Shown one piece after another: positions 1-11,730 of a stretch of DNA of 64,000 nucleotides. The first letter of the stretch is position 1; every line of letters begins with the position of its first letter. The stretch is from Cristatella mucedo (Eukaryota; Bryozoa; Phylactolaemata; Cristatellidae), in NCBI GenBank assembly GCA_009760855.2, contig WPIO01000135.1:60001-124000 (forward strand). Direction: 5' to 3'. A program made the translations under genes and the position numbers. The notes beneath the pieces are model-generated. The model made no database searches. It had not been told where the DNA came from and saw only the letters and a list, made by a program, of their open reading frames with translations.

Positions 1-651
1 TCAGGATACATGTGACAGCCAGCATATTTTGGCATGTAGTGGCAGTGATTTGCTACCAGGTAGTGATTTGCTACCAAGCTTGGAGCTCTAGCCTAGTGCC
101 TTAGGGTTAGGTGGCATGGCTCTGAAATGGCAGGTCACGAATCAGCCTTCCCTAGGACTTGTAGGTCACTGGAAAGATCAATACTACACCCTCAAGATAA
201 TATAAAAATATATAATTCATTTACACACCCTAAGACAACTTCATCTCTATCCGGGCCATTCACAAATAAGGCCGGGCTCGATTCCAACCACGGTCGTAAG
301 CCAGAGCACCTTTAACCCTGTGCTAACCAAAGGGGCTAGATACAATTTCACAAAAGGTTACATCTTGTTTGGCTGCCAATGTCTTGAAGTCAATGAGCAG
401 CTAAGATGCACTAGTCGGGTGTTACATGCCAGTCATGCAGCTCTGAATCCAAGAAGATAATATCGTCTCGGTTAATTTGCACGTTTTTACACCAACCTTG
501 ATTTGGAAAAATTCAAGCTTTATAAACGTGAGCAGTGACTAGCCCATCCCATGATGCCCTTATGGTCAATGAAACCTACCCAGATGGCTAATAATGCTTG
601 TTTACAACGAATAAGTAAGCACGTATGCAACCTCCATCTATGTTAGCTTAC
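1..651. other. POLD2 downstream intron sequence
   Basis: This stretch follows the donor of POLD2 exon 3 (G at 652, GTAAGC after it on the minus strand). Apart from the SINE at 196-335 I found no exon matching the next expected POLD2 segment, so the next exon is probably left of the window. Confidence 0.5.
196..335 (-). repeat. tRNA-derived SINE, family S1 (diverged copy)
   Basis: Read on the minus strand this copy has an A-box-like GGTTAGCACAGGGTTAAAGG, a B-box-like GGTTGGAATCGAGCCC, then a tail with GATAGAGATGAAGTT and an A/T-rich end near 196. The same layout is seen at 5810, 27801, 31611 and 48961. It lies beyond POLD2 exon 3 in the gene's downstream direction, so it is probably intronic. 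It is more diverged than the other copies, so the edges are approximate. Confidence 0.6.
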
Positions 652-1828
652 CAGTGACAATGTCCTTATGTGAGATGCAGCTTCCGCAGAGTGAGATTCG
701 CTGTAGCTCGTCTTCAATAAAGAGCTGGTCACCATCAGTAAAGAAACTCTCTCGAGGTGGAAGTGGGGTCTCGCTTAGCTGTCAAAATCATCAACATTGA
801 TCAAGGTTGGTGACAATGCTAAGATGCTACCATAAGCCATTCAGCATAGAATGAGCATGCGAAACTGACCTGCTCGGCAAGTTCCTTTAATATGCTAGGC
901 TGCAACTCCATTTTTTTAAAGACGGTACCAATGACGATGCAGTCTTCTTCCGGGCTGATGTCGCAGACCTTCTTAATCGGCACCGACTTTCCTGCATATG
1001 ATAAGCACATGGGTCTCTCATTTCGCTCTTAGAAAATAATACCGCATGTGGGTGGGCCAAAAACAATAAGCATGCATGCAAAAGAAACTTATAAATATTT
1101 TCGTTTCATCCTTATAAATAAGACAGCTGACAAGCAGCAGGAATATTTAGCAATGGCCAGCTATTCGGGTGAAAAGAAACTTCACCAAAGCAGGTGAACT
1201 GGCTATAACTCAAAAAGTTGAAAGCACCAACTGAATCTTTTGAAACAACTAAATACTTCAGTGTAACTGCCATTCTCGGGTATAAAGAAAAACAAACCTG
1301 TTTAGAGGAAGCTATAAAAGAGGGGTACCAAGCTTTGTCAGAGCAGGTCAGTAGGGTTCTTAGCTACAAAGCAGATTGGACACGTTGAGGCTCAGTGTGA
1401 GCAGAATAGATTAACACTTTTACCCTTCCATAAGCGACCGAACGGTCACCTATCTCGGCCGTTTACATAAATAAAGGACATCAAATGTAAAGTCTTGTGA
1501 GGGAGGATGGAAAGGCCAAGCCCTAAAGATGGCATAAACTAACACGGTCATATATCAAGTGCAAGTAGTTGTTGGTTGACTTTGCAGCTATACTAACGGT
1601 GCAACCGAACACACCAGCCGCCAAACAAAGGCTCTCACCCCATCGTTTGACGGCGGCGGTCGCAAGCCGGTTCCTCAAAGCACTCAGTCGGGCACAGTAA
1701 TATGACGCATATTGGCGATCATAACCAACGTCCTTCAATATATACTTCTCAGAATGAGTAGCATACTCTGACGGGGCACGCATAGCAGGCGCATCCGCGT
1801 CAGTGCCGTTTTGCCCATCGAGAATCAT
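652..1828 (-). CDS. POLD2: DNA polymerase delta small subunit, coding exons 1-3 (5' part of gene)
   Basis: POLD2 is the non-catalytic B subunit (p50) of the nuclear replicative DNA polymerase delta; it bridges the catalytic subunit to the accessory subunits. Three exons are visible: 1828-1639, 991-870 and 778-652. The start is ATG at 1828 (MILDGQNG); the open frame upstream of it has no ATG. Exon 1 carries YDRQYASYYCARL and ends KRWG, matching the family segment SRQYAHIYATRL...HWG. Exon 2 carries VPIKKVCDISPEEDC and LQPSILKELAEQ, the most conserved N-terminal block. Exon 3 carries LFIEDELQRISL and KDIVTG. The donors are G|GTGAGA, CAG|GTCAGT and G|GTAAGC, and the phases agree (1, 0, 1). Introns are 647 and 91 bp. 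The OB-fold and phosphoesterase-like domains must lie left of the window. The frame is intact in all three exons, so the gene is probably functional. Confidence 0.9.
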
Positions 1829-2400
1829 TTCGCGGTATCCCCCGCCGAATACCGCCAATAACTGCACAAATAGATACCTCTCGAACCAGAGAGGGATACA
1901 TCCGCTCTCTAAGGCTCGACGACAGGCAGCCGCAGCTGCGAGCTCGGGCTTCCGGTCAATCGTGTTGTCTTATGAGTTCTTCACGCTTCTCGGATGCATT
2001 TCAAGACAGGATTTTCAGATATATTCCCATAATAATTATATCGTGGAATTATACCAATTTAGATACCGTCACTGAGCCTACTAGTTAGCACTCTTGCGAC
2101 TGGCCCCCCTATCGCGGCCCTCGTCTGGATTGAGCGGCCTCGGCGGCGCGCGAGCCTCTCTGCCCGGCATTGACGAGGCGCCGCTGCGGCGTCTGCTCGT
2201 ACCACCGGAGAGTGCCAGCGATGCGCCACGCAGGCGTGGAGACGATCGCTCTTGCAGCTTGGTGCGCATCCACTCTTAGCAGACCCGCGTCTGGCGCTAC
2301 GAAAACGTCACAGGACGCGACGGCGACGGTTAGCAGCCGTCTCACGGCCCGTGCTCTCAGTCAAATTTTCTACTAACTGCAAACCCTGTGAATACTTTCC
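1829..2400. promoter_or_regulatory. 5' flank of POLD2, with a GC-rich block
   Basis: The bases upstream of the POLD2 start codon include a GC- and CpG-rich block at about 2095-2360, in contrast to the AT-rich surroundings. All six frames have short open stretches here, which is expected from GC content alone, so none is called as a gene. Position and composition fit a CpG-rich promoter and 5' untranslated region for POLD2. A divergent transcript is possible. This is inference; no TATA box or initiator was fixed. Confidence 0.35.
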
Positions 2401-5400
2401 CATAGCGTGCGTAAGCACTCACGGGTACTTTAGGTATTCAAAATTTTAATTTATTTATTTGAAAGTACCTGAACGTATCTCAAAGTCCAAAAAAGCCCCG
2501 AGGGCTTTGCGTGTTAACGCTTGAGAGCTGCACAAAGCTAACTCGAAGCCCAATCAGCTTTCGCTCTGCAAAAATAGCCAAAAGCTTGCGACCGACATAA
2601 TCACCCTTCTGTTAGATTTGCAGCGGTTCGTTGAGGTCCAGCACCTAGCCTTTCGATTCGTTTAATCACCGCGTCTTGTCACCTGCATTTTCGCACGGTG
2701 GCTTACAGCTCGCCGGCATTCTCAGCGAGCTGCCGCATCTTGCATAGATGCATCGGCTTTAATTAGTTGCTGCCAGCGACAGCAGTTCTTAGGTACGCTT
2801 GACATTCCTGCCAGAGACACCATTAATTCTCAGGACCTACTAAGCCCACAACTTGGATCTTGTATGAATGAGTATATAAAGGCAGCCATAAATTATGTGC
2901 CCAGCAATGCCTCGATGGGCCTAAATAGAAGATTTCCCGCCTAGATAAAAGCTACAGCCAGTGATGCTCTGGATCAATAAATTGAATAAATTAAAGCAAA
3001 TGAGCCAAATAAACGCATTTGACCAATTCCTGCAGCATCAACTGTAATAGCTGCTACTGCCAGATGATTGTAGTGGAATGCTGGAACCATGACTAGCGGT
3101 TCCAAGCTAGCTGGAACCAAGACTAGCCTCCAAGACTAGCGGTTATTGCCTTTGATGCACTGTAGCACATCAAAGCATGCGTAACCGTATTGACTAAGAT
3201 ATTTTTTAAATCTGACTTTGAGTACAGTGATCAAATGCTCATGCTGGTTTTTCAAGATAGCGCTATGTAACATTAAACCTCAGTTTGGCATTTGAAGAGG
3301 TCAATTTGAGAATCTTAAGGGCTCATTCTTATAGAAAACGTTTGACCCAGGCCTTGCGTCTAGCCTGAATTAGCCTATGATGCGTGTCTTCAACTGTACT
3401 TACAGCATCTATAACTTAGATAACTCTTCACATAACTCGGTGAGCAATAAAAGCACTGGCTCCTATATAAAGTTTCCATCATCGTGACAGTAACTGGATC
3501 ACCGCTGGTTTCGTCTCCTTTGCCAGAGTAAGCGATTGTATGTTGTCTGTTGCTGTGTGGCCCAGCATTGTTCTTCTGCTGGAGTAGTTGTATAATTTAG
3601 TTACGTTAGCCTGCTTCGTCTGTTTACGTAGCTAAAATTATGCTGCCGTACAGGATAATGGTCAGCTATGCCTGAAATTGGACAAGCGCGTTTACTTGAC
3701 CCCGGTGCTTATTATGCTGGTCGCTTTTCTAGGGAACGCATTTTCGAGAAAGCAAGCACTAGGAGCATGTCCGCGTGACAGATTTATGTTCCGGAGCAGA
3801 AGTGTTCCTGTACACTGCCACGATTTAAAACCGTGGAATGTGCAGTAACGCTTCTGCGACTGAGAGCATTCCACGTCGGTAACGAGAAATAAGAGCGGCG
3901 GAGCCATGCTGAGCTCACTATTTGCTCAAAGAAGGATATTGTAATATCATTTCATGAAGCATGCCTGCTTGCAATTTACCAAGTGCTGCAAAATCGTTGA
4001 CCCAACAAATCCTATGCTTGTTAAATTTTCATGTTGTCTCTCATTCTCATTTACTTATCGTGTGTGGAGACAATACTTGACACATTATGCTAGCCAATGC
4101 TACCAGTCTTAAAAGTAGAGTCGTAGAATAGTTTGGAAGTAAGAGCGCTTCTGACGTGGTTCAATGAGGGTTAGCACAAAAGAAGGAATCAAGTGACAAT
4201 ACATGGCAAAGATGCGACACTACTTTGAGATCTTACACATTGCTTCTACGTGCCACAGAAAGGCTCACTGCTGACTGTTTTGCATTTACCGTTAGAGGCT
4301 GGGGTTGATGTCCCCAGGCGGAAGTAACGGATCACTTAGAGAAAAAGAAATGCTGAATGGCAGCCTCTTTAGAGACCGTTCGTGCTGTGACAGCGTCGGT
4401 GTAAATGGCCAAGATCTCCTCTTGGCACCGGCTGCACGTCATCCGTCCTGCGCGTCTCAATCCTTAGATCCAGAAATATTAGCCATATGGCAACTTAGCG
4501 GACCCTTAACACACGCGCTTTAGCATTTTCAGGTAGAGAGATAGAATAAAGCTAAATTGGCAGCCGGTTTCAAGTCACGAATTCGTAACAGCATGCTAGG
4601 CAGTTCCTTTTTTGTTACACGAGGCCGGTACTTAATTAAGCAAATTAAATCAATGTTGCTTAAATTGGCTGTGAAATGAGCCGCACGTTCTCCAATTCAG
4701 TTGCGGAGAACTGTTTTCACAACTCAGTGCCTGGTCAGTTATGCAGCTTCTGCAGTTTAGGTGAAGTATGGTCTTTTTTCAGAAATTTTCTCTTCCGTGA
4801 TAATCATAAGACTACTGAGCGCTTTCGGGCAAGGCTAGGTATAGGCTCGCAAAGAATAAGCTTACTTCAACGTGAATCACTTTATGAGAAATAACTCCTT
4901 TGATTTTGTAGATGCGGAATATCGCATACTCGTAACCCTGTAACAATATACGATAACAAGCCATAGGCAAAGCTCTATTAGAGACACAAATCTTTATTCA
5001 GGAGCCAACGAACTGCAAGAGAAGCGATAAAAAAGAGTTGCTAGCAATCGAGTTATTACGTTTGGGCAAGCGTACAAAAGCGCTCCTGAAGGCACCGAGA
5101 AGTGGCATTAGTTAGCTTGACATTGGTGAGTAGCAGGCACTGAACCACGCACAGGTAAGCGCGCAAAGCGAGCGGCAGAAACGAAAAAAGATTGGTTCAC
5201 TGGGGCGCCAGGATAGCTGAGCAGAACCATTGCGGCTTTAGCTGAGACTTGGATAATGCACAGCCGATGCAGGTGGCGACCGAAGCCAAAAGCGAGTTGC
5301 CAACTTCTGGTGTATATGAACTTGATTCCAGATCACTGGGAGATTTCTATTTTACGAGAGCAACGGCAAGACGAACGGAAGCCGAGGAGTGGTCGGTCTG

Positions 5401-5439
5401 AGTGCAAATAGATTAGGCAAGTCTTGCAAGTAGTCTCGG
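2401..5439. other. Intergenic, no supported gene
   Basis: No protein family was recognised. A TATATAAAG at about 3463 is followed after some 60 bases by a donor-like CCAGAGTAAGC, and an acceptor-like TGCCGTACAG near 3650 opens a frame of about 65 codons to 3849. These could be a small gene but have no homology support. Confidence 0.4.
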
Positions 5440-5815
5440 CAAGTGGTGTAAGTAACGCGTATATGTGTCTCCGTCTGTAACTCCACAAAGACCATGTGTG
5501 TGATACGTATGAGTGCTTTCTACAGCACACTCAAAGCCTAACTCGCTTTCCGAACGCATTTGGTAGCAAAAACATTTCTTCATGTCACGCAACAAAGACA
5601 AACTAAGAAGCATAGCCAAGTGAGACGGACAAGCGAAGTAGTGAGTACCATGAAAGCAGCGGCGGCTCGGCATGGCTTGCAAGGATGCGCCACAGTCTAC
5701 AGGTGGAGAGTAGATATCGCTGCGTAAGAGTGGTGGAAGCGAGATCCACGCTCCAGGACCTTCAGAACACCTTCCGTCACCAACGAACTTTAGGCGTTGG
5801 AGAGGAACAGCTAAT
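5440..5815 (-). mobile_element. LINE-B 3' end fragment
   Basis: The minus-strand sequence matches the copies at 8297, 13855 and 14985. It contains the RT C-terminal tail motif (VGDRSF...-like), a long 3' untranslated part with TTTGTTGCGTGA, and the end CTTTGTGGAGTTACAGACGG. LINE-B is recognised as non-LTR because in the copies at 14535 and 19747 the same family includes reverse-transcriptase sequence. Confidence 0.6.
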
Positions 5816-5972
5816 TTGATTTGGTCTAGCGGTTAAGGTGCTCGCCCCGACCAAGGTCTGACTGAGGTCGTGGGCTCGAGCCCCGAGGCATATGTAAAGC
5901 GCCTGAATAGAGATTAAGTTCTCTTAGGGCGCTATATAAATGAATTATATTTATTTTTATTTATTTATTGTC
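5810..5972 (+). repeat. tRNA-derived SINE, family S1
   Basis: The head has an A box, TTGGTCTAGCGGTTAAGG, and a B box, GTGGGCTCGAGCCCCG. The body GCGCCTGAATAGAGATTAAG and the end GGGCGCTATATAAATG are followed by a TTTATT-rich tail. The 3' 60 bases resemble the LINE-A 3' end. It abuts the LINE-B fragment on its left. Confidence 0.85.
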
Positions 5973-7155
5973 TGTACATTAACTGGGAGAATGAGGAAAC
6001 TGCTGAAACTGGCGCTGCTCGCTAGGGAAGCGACCCGTAGATCCGAGAGAGAATCTTGAAGTTGATTCTACGCTCGATACAGGGCTAGGAAAGATCAGAC
6101 GTGAGTGCGGGATGTAGCAGTTACGCCATTGGTGACACGAGACGAATTTGGCACCAATCAGGCAGTACGACGTTTCACATGAGTGACCTAACGCAACGAC
6201 AAGCCCATTTGCCTAAATCGGAGCAGATATACCAACAAGCCAAATATTTTATATCACCAGAAACTTTCTTATAAAGAATAAAGTCCTTCAAGTTTTGAAG
6301 CATCGCCTACGATGTAATTGCTAGGCTTTGTAATTTAGTCTTCTCAGCTAACATGTGATCATCAACCGTAAAGAATATAAATCGCAAAAATATCTGGTCT
6401 AAGATCAAATCCGGAGGCACTACATACCCCATCGATGACCGAAAACGATTTAGATCTGCTTTGAAATCTCTCGCGGAGGTAGGACATGATCCAGTTTAGC
6501 TCTGGACCAAAAACACGAGGGCGTGGCGAGAGGCACTTATAAAGGATCTGGTAGTCCATTGCCTTAGATGCTGGTGAGACATAGCAAAAAGCTCATAGAG
6601 ATGTCAAATTCTTATCAGCCCTGTCGAGAGCTAGCTGTAAATACCAAAAGTAACTTATCAGAAATATATGACGAGCTGATGCAATCGTTTAGCTAGCTGG
6701 AGGGTCACCACTACTTCGAGTGTATTGAATAATAATGGCAGTCAGAGACTGGGAGAAATTTATAATAAATTGCTTGACTGCAGCTATTTTTAGAGAAGCA
6801 ATGACTTCATTGCCGAACCAGGGTGTGTGCAAAATATTTGCTATGGTGAAAAGCAACAGGCCTATGAACCTGTCAGGATTAATTCTGGGACAGGGTACAA
6901 AGTACTGGTTCTCTTTAAAAAAAGATTTTTTCGGAGACGGAAGTGGAAAAGGAGAGAAAAAATTAAAGCGAATAGGTAATGCAGCTGACATGGGATTTCA
7001 AGTGAAGAGATGAAAACGTTATTGGTGCTACTTTCGAGATGCAAGCGGTTCAGAAACATATCAGATAAGAAAAAATGATCAATCGGGCGTGATACTTGCA
7101 GCAGTATCACACAGTGTGATTTTTTTATACGAACCGGTCTCATGTTTGTGTCTGC
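5973..7155. other. Intergenic, nothing recognised
   Basis: Only short open frames without family resemblance. Overlapping frames of about 90-100 codons on both strands near 6690-7140 have no codon or homology support. Confidence 0.4.
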
Positions 7156-7159
7156 TCAG

Positions 7160-7435
7160 CAAAAGAAGCTGAAAACGCATCCATTTATCACAGTATTTAG
7201 TCGTTCCACGTGATTCTTCCTTGGCGTGCATTTGCTAACTGACACTTAGCATGCTGCTACTAATCATATTTGCATGCTGACCCATTGTATGTAACCTCTA
7301 CTAATGTTATGCTTCATTGAGCATTCTATCACTTACCGTCATTCGCTAAAAATGTAATGTGCCTAGACAGATACATAGTTCTTTGAGGGCACTATATCAA
7401 ATGTATACTTATTCTTATTGTATTTGTAGAAAATG
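7160..7435 (+). mobile_element. LINE-A 3' end fragment
   Basis: It matches the LINE-A 3' end: CAGTATTTAG, GCATGCTG, TTTGCATGCTGACCC, then TGTAATGTGCCTAGACAGA and TTTGAGGGCACTATATCAA. It is 5' truncated within the last coding bases and faces the minus-strand copy that begins at 7585, so the two lie tail to tail. Confidence 0.75.
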
Positions 7436-7584
7436 TATTCTTATTAAAGCAATAGTAACCTTCGCATCTATAATAGGTTGGTATTGTGTATTGTATAGAA
7501 ACGCACATTTAGTTGCTTTCAAGCAATGTAAAGTGACTTTTCTGAGAAAAAACTAGCAGACAATAAGATAGTAATATTAATAAC

Positions 7585-8865
7585 ACATTTAATATAGTGC
7601 CCTCAGAGAACTCAATCTCATTCTAGACACTTTACATTTTCTAGAAAGGAAGCACGATTGAATGTTAGTAGTAGCATTCTCAATAAACAACAAGAATAAC
7701 ATAGTTAGGCGTGAAATTAGTCAGTGTGTAAGTTGGATTAGTGGTAGCATGCTCAATATCAGCACGCATTGGCACATAAAGCACAAATCACAGGGACCCA
7801 CTAAATGCTGTGAAACTTCTGAATCGCACCTTATTTGACCGTATACAGTAAGTTGGTTTTTACAATATTTAATTTGAGAATGTGTGCTGCCATCCAGGTG
7901 CAGATGTCATCACTATATGCAGCCAGGGAATTGAGAGAGTTCGACGCAATAAATGACAGGGAGGGATCAAAGCTAAGGTACAATTGGGTGTCATATGCAT
8001 AGACGTGAAAGCCTAGATTGTGCCTGGCAATCACATCGGCAAAAGGGAGAGTACAAACCATGAAAAGAACGGGACCAAGCACAAACATATGCAGTACCCC
8101 AAACTTCTGAGTTCCTTGGACGATCTTTCTTGATTCACATCAACACTCTTGAGTCTGCAGTTGATATAAGACTAGCACAACTGCAATGCAATGGAAATTA
8201 TGCCAAAGCGAGATGAGAGGCATTCTAGAAGGACTTGGTGATCGTTATTATCAAAAGATTCTGAAAAATCGAGCAAAACAAGCAGAGATACTCAACCCAT
8301 GTCTGCATTCCTAAGTCGGTCGTTCTTAAGCAACGACAACTACTCTCCTGTTGCCGACTATGGCTCATTCTTTTCAGCGGTCCTGAGCAGTTACTTCAAT
8401 GCTACTCACTACATCAACTGCTCTCCTGGCTCGGCTATGCTTTCCACTTTCTCTTTGTTACGTGAGATGAAGTCTATTGGCTACCGAATGCGTAGCAAAA
8501 GCCGATTAGGCTGTGAGTGGGCTACGCAAAACTCTCCTGCCTAATACCCAATTAGTCTTTATGGCTTTGTGGAGTTACAGACGGAGATAAATAACATGAA
8601 ATATACACCCGAAGCAATGCTGACTCTGTCAACTAATTAGCTCTAAACATCAGACCCAAAATTAAAAGCAAGGTTTAAAGTTGAAATATATGATTTCAGT
8701 TGGTCTACCATGAGTCGTTCCAATGTCTTTGATAGGAATGGTAGAACAGAGATTGGGTGGAAGATGTTCAAGTTCTCTTGGTCTACTGTTGCTTTCTTGA
8801 GTATTGGCTTGACTAAAGCCTTTTTAGGAGTGCTGGGAATCGACCTGCGGTTAATGACTAGAGTA
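7585..8865 (-). mobile_element. LINE-A copy, minus strand, split by a LINE-B insertion
   Basis: The 3' end lies at about 7585. Reading leftward from 8088, a frame shows VLGPVLFMVCTLPFADVI and YAYDTQLYLSF, the RT palm region. The catalytic YADD has become YAYD, so this copy is inactive. A deletion joins the 3' untranslated part (about 7800) directly to the palm region. RT sequence resumes at about 8596 with the thumb-side PFLSKTLERL-like block and ends near 8865. The segment 8297-8595 between them is LINE-B. Confidence 0.75.
8297..8595 (+). mobile_element. LINE-B 3' fragment inserted in LINE-A
   Basis: It is in plus orientation and related to 5440-5815, 13855-14187 and 14985-15360. It contains TTGTTACGTGAGATGAAGTC and ends with CTTTGTGGAGTTACAGACGG. 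LINE-A sequence breaks at CATTCCTAAG and resumes at AAGCAATGCTGACTCTGT, adjacent positions in intact LINE-A copies apart from a short gap, so LINE-B is the younger insertion here. Confidence 0.7.
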
Positions 8866-9057
8866 TTTTCTCAGTGTGGATAATTTCCTTAGTAACCAAA
8901 CGGTTATTTGCAGTTTGAAGAGCTTTCAATTCCTCAACGTATTGTAATGGGAAAATTAGTTTAAGTAATAGTTCCTCTCAAATATAGCTGCTAGTGGCAT
9001 TGGAAAAACAAACACTCACCTGGGCATCAGTCGCACGGCAGTGCGACGGTTGAGGTC

Positions 9058-10490
9058 CTGTCTCAGTAGGAAACTCCAGCGGATTGATTTGAATGGGCAA
9101 ATATCATCTGAGGGACCTCTGAGATAAGGCGTGCCTCAGGGATCTGTGCTTAGTCCAGTTCTGTTCGCAGTTTATAGCCTCACTTTTGCCGATGTAGTTG
9201 CCAGGCACAATCCAGGCTTTCACTCCTATACAGATGACGCTTATCTGTACCTTTGCTTTGATCACTCCTTGCTCTCCAGCGGGTCGAATACTCTCAACAC
9301 CTTTACTGAATGTATTGATGACATCCGCACATGGATGGAAGCAAATTTTCCTAAATTTCACGATGACAAAACCAACCTACTAGCTATGAGCAAAATACTT
9401 GTGATTTAGAAATGGGAAAGGTTAACGCTCAAAATGTGCTCTGCTAGGATATCTCCCGTTGTATATGTGCAAAATCTAGGTCTCATGTTCCAAAGTGACC
9501 TTTCGTTAGACGACCACATCAGCTCCTAAATTAAGTCGGCCTACTTTCAGCGTCATAAAATAGCTAAAATTCGAACTTATTTAGACAAGGATATCGCATA
9601 TAGGTGTTCTGTGTATGTGTGACGTCCCGTGTTGACTTCTGTAACTCGCTGCTTGCCGGTCTACCGGTCTGTGCAATCAGGCACTTGCAGCTGGTGCAAA
9701 ACTCTGCAACTAATCCTGTCTGTCGTCTGTGTCACAGTTGCCACATTTTCTCACTGCTCGCCCACCTGCACTGGCTACTTGTCAAGCAATGCATCGACTT
9801 CAAGGTTTTGCTGCTAACTTTTAGGTCCCTTTATTGTTCGGCCCCAGCCTACCTATCAGATCTACTGCACCACCAGGCTAAGCATCGTACAACCGCTTTT
9901 TCGGAATCTAAATGTTTACCTATACCTCGTCCAAGTCTCAAATCTTTTGAGACCAATAATTCAGTTCGTATGCTCCCAAAGCCTGGAGCTAACTCCCGAC
10001 TTTCGTCACGACATTCCTGACTTGACCACAGTTAAACGTAAATTAAAATTTACATATTTATGCTAACATTTAGTGGGTCGCTGTGATTCTTCCTTCATGT
10101 GCCATGATGGCACACTAGGTAAGGTGGTTGCTTTCACGACCGAGGTCCCGAGGTCGTGGGTTTGATTCCTGCGGTGGGCGATTCTTTATCGCCACTGCAA
10201 GCGGTGGTGATAGCCGCGAAGGCTCTTCTGTCGCTATACAAAAAGAGGCTCTTTAATAAGCTAGGATTTATTTATTATTTATGTGCTTATGCGTGGTGAC
10301 ACTGCTCATGCTGCCACTAACCACACTTGCATGCTGACCCTGCGCATGTCACCCCGAACCATGTTATTCTCGGTTTTATCGAGCATGCTACCATGAACTA
10401 TTCGGTCGTATTTCCTTTGCAGCAAGTGTAAAGTGCCTAGAAAGAGATAGATTTCTCTGAGGGTGCTTTATCAAGTGTGTTATTATTACC
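9058..10490 (+). mobile_element. LINE-A copy (RT to 3' end), carrying a SINE
   Basis: It is 5' truncated inside RT. A plus-strand frame at 9131-9409 begins PQGSVLSPVLFAVYSL and contains YTDDAYLYLCF in place of YADDTQLYL, then the WMEANF and KFHDDKTNLL blocks. A second frame at 9604-10020 has VTSRVDFCNSLLAGLP and LVQNSA. The 3' end is normal (GCAAGTGTAAAGTGCC...GCTTTATCAAGTGTG). It has several frameshifts and is interrupted by an S2 SINE at 10103-10280. Confidence 0.85.
10103..10280 (+). repeat. tRNA-derived SINE, family S2, with target duplication
   Basis: It contains CTAGGTAAGGTGGTTG, a B-box-like GTCGTGGGTTTGATTCC, then GATTCTTTATCGCCACTGC and a TTTATTTATTATTT tail. The flanking sequence ATGTGC is present at 10097-10102 and 10281-10286, and the LINE-A sequence is continuous across the insertion (CCTTCATGTGC / TTATGCGTG). 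A related copy is at 45680. Confidence 0.85.
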
Positions 10491-11589
10491 ATATAAGTGC
10501 AATATAAATTAAGCTGATTTCTTATTCGGGTGTAATCTCATGCTATATAAATTTCTGCTTCAGCAGGCTTTTTAATCAGTGGCCACAACAAGCGTCGGGA
10601 TAGGGGGAGTAAGTTGTTAGTATAAAAATGAATCAGGTTTCCAATATTGTCATCAAAACACTCAACATTTATTTTAAAGCTTTGCTTTGAGCACAAATAA
10701 AGATAGCTCGCTGCTTGCGCGAATTGACAGATGTCAGCTCCTGCAACATTTTCCTGCGGCCCGCTTGCAAAATTGGAAGCTTTGGTTCCCACCAAGCTAG
10801 ATATATCACTGGCCGACACGGTTTGAACTTCATGTCAGTCAAAGATACATCTGCCTGGACGAACGTTTCCAACTTTTCCTCCATCTGCTTCGAAGAAAAA
10901 GTGCTCCCGCCGTGGTTCAGTAGGCTTAAGTCGATGCAGAATCCATTTAATGAAGAAATTCTACCGAATACGACCGGGTAAGCTCTCTACAAGAATAAGG
11001 ATTTCCACAATCATATTAGACAATGATCACAACAGATAGCAAACCAACAGTGCTGTTTAGGGCAAGTCGAACGCGTGCCTGACTTGAAGTCGAAAATCTT
11101 TCGAAGCACGTGAGATTCAGCCTGCAGGCTGACCATCACATATCATACTGCTAGGTGAATCTCACATTCTTACGGAAGCTTTGTGGACGCTACAAAGGTT
11201 ATGGTGAAGCCCAGATGTACATCAGCTGGAGCACAATACTTGCCATGACCATCAAGATGTTAATAATTAATTGAAGTCAAAAGATGTGCAGGTTCTTGAG
11301 CTACAGCACAACAATAAATTCGAACAGATTAACGTATGTTAAGCACCGTCATACTTCAGCAATTAGAAAGATTTGATTTGTACTTACCATGCTGATCTCC
11401 GGAGGTGCTTGCTTTTAAGCTTACGGATTAGCTGCAAAGTACCCTGTATGCAAAGTGTCCCCAAATCCGACATGTGCTAGTACAGCAAGTCGGTTCTAGG
11501 GACACCATACATCCAAAGACTCTTGGAGTATGGTTTGGGAAAAACGGCGATTAGGAAATTAGGACTGTTATTATCATTGTTGCTTACCA
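10491..11589. other. Intergenic, nothing recognised
   Basis: Frames of 71-93 codons at 10538-10981 overlap one another on both strands and show no family resemblance. Confidence 0.4.
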
Positions 11590-11730
11590 TATTATGCTTG
11601 TTAACACTATGCTTGTTACCTTTAACTATGACCACGTTTCTGTTACAGCACATGCAAAGTGCCTAGGAAAAAGAATATATTCCATGAGATGGATAAGTAA
11701 ATACATTATTACTCACGTTATTAATTGGCT
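11590..11730 (+). mobile_element. LINE-A 3' tail fragment, diverged
   Basis: TTACAGCACATGCAAAGTGCC and GGAAAAAGAATATATTCCATGAG correspond to the LINE-A tail (AAGCGCCTAGAAAGAGATTGAGTTC). It ends in ATTATTACTC. The copy is strongly diverged and covers only the last 140 bases. Confidence 0.55.

Noticed and set aside
2081-2449. Several overlapping GC-rich frames upstream of POLD2
   Set aside because: All six frames are partly open because of high GC content; it is more likely promoter sequence.
3634-3849. Plus-strand frame of about 70 codons behind an acceptor-like site
   Set aside because: Such lengths are expected by chance; no homology or donor partner.
5810-5900. tRNA gene candidates at the heads of S1 and S2 copies
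   Set aside because: A and B boxes are present, but the cloverleaf is degraded and each head is joined to a repeated SINE body, so these are not functional tRNA genes.
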